Positions 4,341 through 6,840 of a stretch of 6,840 nucleotides of DNA are shown here, piece after piece. The DNA comes from CAYUVV01 sp964461325 (GTDB lineage: Bacteria; Patescibacteriota; Minisyncoccia; Phycocordibacterales; JACOZG01). The stretch is from contig CAYWTW010000038.1 of assembly GCA_964461325.1 (NCBI GenBank), positions 1-6,840 of the forward strand, given 5' to 3'. Position 1 is the stretch's first letter. Each line of letters opens with the position of its first letter. A program made the translations under genes and the position numbers. The notes under the pieces are model-generated. The model searched no databases. It had not been told where the DNA came from and was given only the letters and a program-made list of their open reading frames with translations.

Positions 4341-5877
4341 GACTGTTAATAAATCAGACGGCCGGCGAATCGACGGACTTTGGCCGTTGGTCACTGGTTT
4401 GGGGTTGGGAGTTTGGCTAGCGGGCTTTCTGCCCGATGTTTGGTCCCCGGCGATTCTAGCTTTGTGGTGGGCGATTATTTTCGCCAGTGGCGCGCGTTGG
4501 TGGTCGCTCGTTGATCGGCGTCTCTGGTTTTGGCTGGCGGTGTTTTGTTTCGGCCTAGCTCTGGGTTGGGGGCGAGTCTGGTGGTGGCAGGCGACGGCGC
4601 CCGCGCCGGTTTGGCCGACGGCGACGCCGCGAACCTTTGAGGCCTTGGTGGCTCGCGAGCCAGAGCCGCGGGAAGCGGGCGTTCGTCTGGTGCTCCAGCC
4701 CTCTACGGCGCCGTTTTCCATCCAAGTTTACGTTGCCGCTTATCCCGAGTGGCGTTTGGGCGATCGGGTGCGAGTGACGGGCGAACTGGTTTTCCCCGAA
4801 GCTTTCGCGAGCGAGACGGGTCGAAGGGTCGACTATCCGGCCATGCTCCGGCGCGAGGGCGTTCTCTACCAAATGTTTAATCCCCGGCTCGAACTCCTCG
4901 CGCGCGGCGCGGCCTATCCCGTGCGCCGCGCTTTGGCCGCGGCTCGTCATCGTTTTGAGACAGCGCTCCAGGCGGCCATCCCCGAGCCGGCCGCGGCGTT
5001 GGCCGGCGGGATGCTCCTCGGGAGTCGGGCGGCTTTGGGTGAGACTTGGCAGGCCCGTTTTCGGGCCGCGGGCCTGATCCATATTGTGGTTCTTTCCGGC
5101 TACAACCTAACGGTCGTGGCTGAAGGTTTGCGGCGTTTGCTTGGTTTTTTGCCGCGGCGGTGGTCAGCGGCCAGCGCCGTGGCGGCCATTATTTTGTTTA
5201 CGATAATGACGGGGGCCGAACCGGCGACCGTCCGGGCGGCGGTGATGGCCACGCTCACTCTCGCCGCCGGTGCTTTGGGCCGCGCGGCTTCGGCGCGACG
5301 GGGTTTGTGGGTCGCCGCCGCGCTGATGGTTTGGCATAATCCTCTGGTGCTGACGACGGATCTCGGCTTCCAATTATCCGTTCTAGCGACGGCCGGCCTC
5401 CTGTACTTGGCGCCACCTTTTGAGGCGACTCTCGCGCGTTGGTGGCCGACGTCTCGAGCATGGTTGGTGGCGGGGCGAGGTTTGGTGGCCACCACGCTCG
5501 CCGCCCAGGTTTTCATTTTCCCTTTGGTGCTTTACCAAATTGGCGAATGGCCGCTCTATGCGTTGTTCACCAATGTTTTAATCCTACCAATTGTTCCCCT
5601 CGCGATGCTTGGCGCTTTTGGTTTGGCTCTGATGGAATTATTGGTGGGTTGGTCGGGTTGGTTGGGCCACGTCTTGGTGATGATTGGTTTGACGCCGGTT
5701 TACGGTTTGCTCGCCATCATTTTGGCCGTGGCTCGTCTCGCCGCGATTCTGCCCGGCGCCAATTTGCCGCTTCCCCCCGTGCCTTGGCCGGTAATTTGCT
5801 TGGTTTATTTGGCTTTAGCGGCGTGGTTAATTATCCGTTCGACTTCATCGCCCAATCATGAATCAAGAGCCGTCTAG
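4324..5877 (+). CDS. comEC: ComEC/Rec2-family DNA-uptake channel, N-terminal and membrane domains only
   Basis: ComEC forms the inner-membrane channel through which single-stranded DNA enters during transformation. This 517-aa protein has hydrophobic segments at about 20-38, 44-56 and 66-86, then a soluble OB-like (DUF4131-type) region at about 103-195, and then the polytopic Competence domain from about 220 to 505. Family signatures are AALAGGMLLGSRAALGE, the channel helix motif AGLIHIVVLSGYNLTVVAEGLRR (about 249-271), MTGAEPATVRAAVMA (about 295-309) and TDLGFQLSVLATAGLLYLAP (about 345-364). It lacks the C-terminal metallo-beta-lactamase domain of fused ComEC; that domain is the next gene, which overlaps it by 20 bases. 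The start is uncertain: GTG at 4324 has no spaced Shine-Dalgarno sequence, and a TTG at 4387 (residue 22) is an alternative. It ends in TAG. Divergent from the SpeD-like gene. Confidence 0.92.
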   Translation: MEAKVKTVNKSDGRRIDGLWPLVTGLGLGVWLAGFLPDVWSPAILALWWAIIFASGARWWSLVDRRLWFWLAVFCFGLALGWGRVWWWQATAPAPVWPTATPRTFEALVAREPEPREAGVRLVLQPSTAPFSIQVYVAAYPEWRLGDRVRVTGELVFPEAFASETGRRVDYPAMLRREGVLYQMFNPRLELLARGAAYPVRRALAAARHRFETALQAAIPEPAAALAGGMLLGSRAALGETWQARFRAAGLIHIVVLSGYNLTVVAEGLRRLLGFLPRRWSAASAVAAIILFTIMTGAEPATVRAAVMATLTLAAGALGRAASARRGLWVAAALMVWHNPLVLTTDLGFQLSVLATAGLLYLAPPFEATLARWWPTSRAWLVAGRGLVATTLAAQVFIFPLVLYQIGEWPLYALFTNVLILPIVPLAMLGAFGLALMELLVGWSGWLGHVLVMIGLTPVYGLLAIILAVARLAAILPGANLPLPPVPWPVICLVYLALAAWLIIRSTSSPNHESRAV

Positions 5878-6733
5878 GTTTTGGTATCGGGTTTGGTTGT
5901 TTTTGTTGGTTTTACTGGCTGGCGGCAATTGGTTGGCGTGGTCGGCCGCGACTTCGCTCGGAGAAACGCGTATTGTCTTTTTAAACGTGGGCCAAGGCGA
6001 CGCGATTTTTGTGGAGAGTGCCACCGGACGCCAACTATTGGTGGACGGCGGCCCGGGGCCGGCCCTGCTTCGAGAATTGGGCGAAATTATGCCGTTTTAC
6101 GACCGCGCCCTCGATCTCGTTCTGTTGACTCATCCCGACGCTGATCATTTAGGCGGCTTGCCGGCCCTGCTCGAGCGTTACCGCGTCGATACTGTTCTCC
6201 AGACGGACGCCCGCGCCGACACGGGGCCGGCGCGAGAGTGGTTTGCGCGGGCGGCCGAACGACGTTTGCAAATTTTGCCCGCTCGGCGGGGTCTATTAGT
6301 TTGGCTAGCGCCGGATTTGGTTTTGCGTCTGTTGTTGCCCGACCGGCCGGTGGCCACCATGGAAGCTAATGCTGGCTCGGCCGTGGCCGAGCTGATTTAT
6401 CAGCGTTCCCACGATTCGCCAATCCGGATTTTGCTCACCGGTGATGCTCCGGCGGCGATGGAGCGTTATCTGCTAACTCTGGAGGACGGGAACTTGCGGG
6501 CCGATGTTTTGAAGGCCGGCCATCATGGCTCCAAGACTTCCACGGCGCCGGAACTGGTGGCCGCGCTCGCGCCGGACTACGCCGTGATCTCGGCCGGCGC
6601 GAAAAACCGTTATGGCCACCCGCATCCCGAGGTTATTGCGACGTTGGAAAAAGCTGGCGTGGAAATTTTAGAAACCAAAAACGGCCGAGTCGAGTTCCGC
6701 CTCGGCCCGACCGGTTTGCGATTGGTGGACTAA
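5858..6733 (+). CDS. ComEC-type MBL-fold hydrolase, separate C-terminal domain of split ComEC
   Basis: In fused ComEC proteins this metallo-beta-lactamase domain follows the channel and is thought to degrade the non-transported DNA strand. Here it is a separate 291-aa protein with its own N-terminal membrane segment (about 11-30), so the catalytic part should face outward in the usual topology. Motifs: FLNVGQGDAIFV (41-52), LVDGGPG (61-67), the metal-binding LTHPDADHLGG with H92, D94, D96 and H97, TGD with D196, KAGHHGSK with H222 and H223, and RYGHPHPEV with H254. All expected metal ligands seem present. The ATG at 5858 lies inside the end of the channel gene in another frame, with no Shine-Dalgarno sequence, so translational coupling is likely. 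Because this ORF begins with a start codon and its own membrane helix, the split looks like a natural gene arrangement and not a frameshift. A stand-alone periplasmic hydrolase of another function is less likely given the context. Confidence 0.92.
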   Translation: MNQEPSRFWYRVWLFLLVLLAGGNWLAWSAATSLGETRIVFLNVGQGDAIFVESATGRQLLVDGGPGPALLRELGEIMPFYDRALDLVLLTHPDADHLGGLPALLERYRVDTVLQTDARADTGPAREWFARAAERRLQILPARRGLLVWLAPDLVLRLLLPDRPVATMEANAGSAVAELIYQRSHDSPIRILLTGDAPAAMERYLLTLEDGNLRADVLKAGHHGSKTSTAPELVAALAPDYAVISAGAKNRYGHPHPEVIATLEKAGVEILETKNGRVEFRLGPTGLRLVD

Positions 6734-6742
6734 CGTAGGCAC

Positions 6743-6770
6743 TTGCATAATTCTCCGGATATGATATAAT
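6743..6770 (+). promoter_or_regulatory. Extended -10 promoter for a downstream gene
   Basis: A perfect TATAAT at 6765-6770 is preceded by TG and one base (6762-6764), which makes an extended -10 element. TTGCAT at 6743-6748 is a partial -35 at 16-base spacing. Transcription would start near 6777. It lies just after the MBL gene and drives something beyond the window's right end. Confidence 0.6.
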
Positions 6771-6840
6771 CACAACAAAGGGTGTAGGGCAAATTCACCC
6801 CTCAATTAGGACACCTTCGCTTTTAATAATACCAGACGCG
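6771..6840 (+). other. Start of an untranslated leader or unknown RNA, cut by the window end
   Basis: No start codon with a plausible coding frame is visible in these 70 bases. Two mutually exclusive pairings are possible: GGGTG (6780-6784) with CACCC (6796-6800), or AAGGGTGT (6778-6785) with ACACCTT (6811-6817) with one bulged G. I do not recognise it as rRNA, tmRNA, SRP RNA or RNase P RNA from this piece. Confidence 0.3.

Noticed and set aside
4555..5516. Long antisense reading frames opposite ComEC (also opposite recJ and the LVIVD gene).
   Set aside because: They are shadows of GC-rich coding sequence; the translations are rich in Arg, Pro and Gly, lack recognisable domains, and the opposite strand carries clear family motifs.
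5840..5880. ComEC broken by an artificial frameshift.
   Set aside because: The second ORF has its own ATG and its own hydrophobic segment before the MBL domain, and the first ends after a complete last membrane helix, so two natural genes fit better.
6683..6707. 7-bp inverted repeat GGCCGAG/CTCGGCC near the end of the MBL gene as a terminator.
   Set aside because: It lies fully inside coding sequence, has an 11-base loop and no T-run after it; GC-rich coding sequence makes such stems common.
1293..6733. None of the seven stop codons in the window's likely genes is TGA, raising the idea of TGA recoded to glycine.
   Set aside because: No conserved position needs an in-frame TGA; glycines are encoded by GGN throughout, and the sample is too small to mean anything.
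1..6840. CRISPR array, tRNA, insertion sequence or toxin-antitoxin pair.
   Set aside because: No regularly spaced direct repeats, no tRNA cloverleaf with a T-loop signature, no transposase or integrase motifs, and no small paired toxin-like genes were seen.

Overview
The window looks like a piece of a Patescibacteria (Candidate Phyla Radiation) genome, possibly a Parcubacteria-like lineage. This is inferred from the gene set and protein style: a compact HIT protein, RecJ, a short RNase HI, a small AdoMet-decarboxylase-like protein, ComEC split into two ORFs, very short intergenic gaps, and almost no Shine-Dalgarno sequences. No marker gene proves the placement. Coding density is very high and no gene-free stretch exceeds about 110 bases.

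Layout. (1) Bases 1-1245, plus strand: the 3' part of a surface-type gene encoding a PKD/Ig-like domain followed by LVIVD beta-propeller repeats. It is broken by a +1 frameshift in a run of eight G at 321-328; with seven G the reading frame is continuous. (2) 1246-1292: a short convergent gap holding a degenerate copy of a palindromic repeat. (3) 1293-1658, minus: HIT-family protein, divergent from (4) recJ (1692-3410), followed 9 bases later by a short-form RNase HI gene (3420-3872). (5) 3895-4272, minus: SpeD-like protein, convergent with the RNase H gene across a hairpin terminator and divergent from (6) the ComEC channel gene (4324-5877), which overlaps by 20 bases the gene for the ComEC-type metallo-beta-lactamase domain (5858-6733). 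(7) 6734-6840: a strong extended -10 promoter and the start of an untranslated leader running off the window.

How the genes fit together: ComEC channel plus its MBL partner would bring single-stranded DNA across the membrane; RecJ degrades single-stranded DNA 5'-3'; RNase HI removes RNA from hybrids. The block is consistent with DNA uptake and nucleic-acid processing or scavenging, but that is inference from family roles and adjacency. The SpeD-like and HIT proteins are small metabolic enzymes on the opposite strand.

The most notable signals are a perfect 23-bp palindrome lying in-frame inside recJ, with a 19-base matching copy at the 3' end of the HIT gene; the poly-G frameshift; non-canonical active-site motifs in the HIT and SpeD-like proteins; and start codons placed almost on top of the predicted transcription starts. 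I see no clearly novel multi-gene system.
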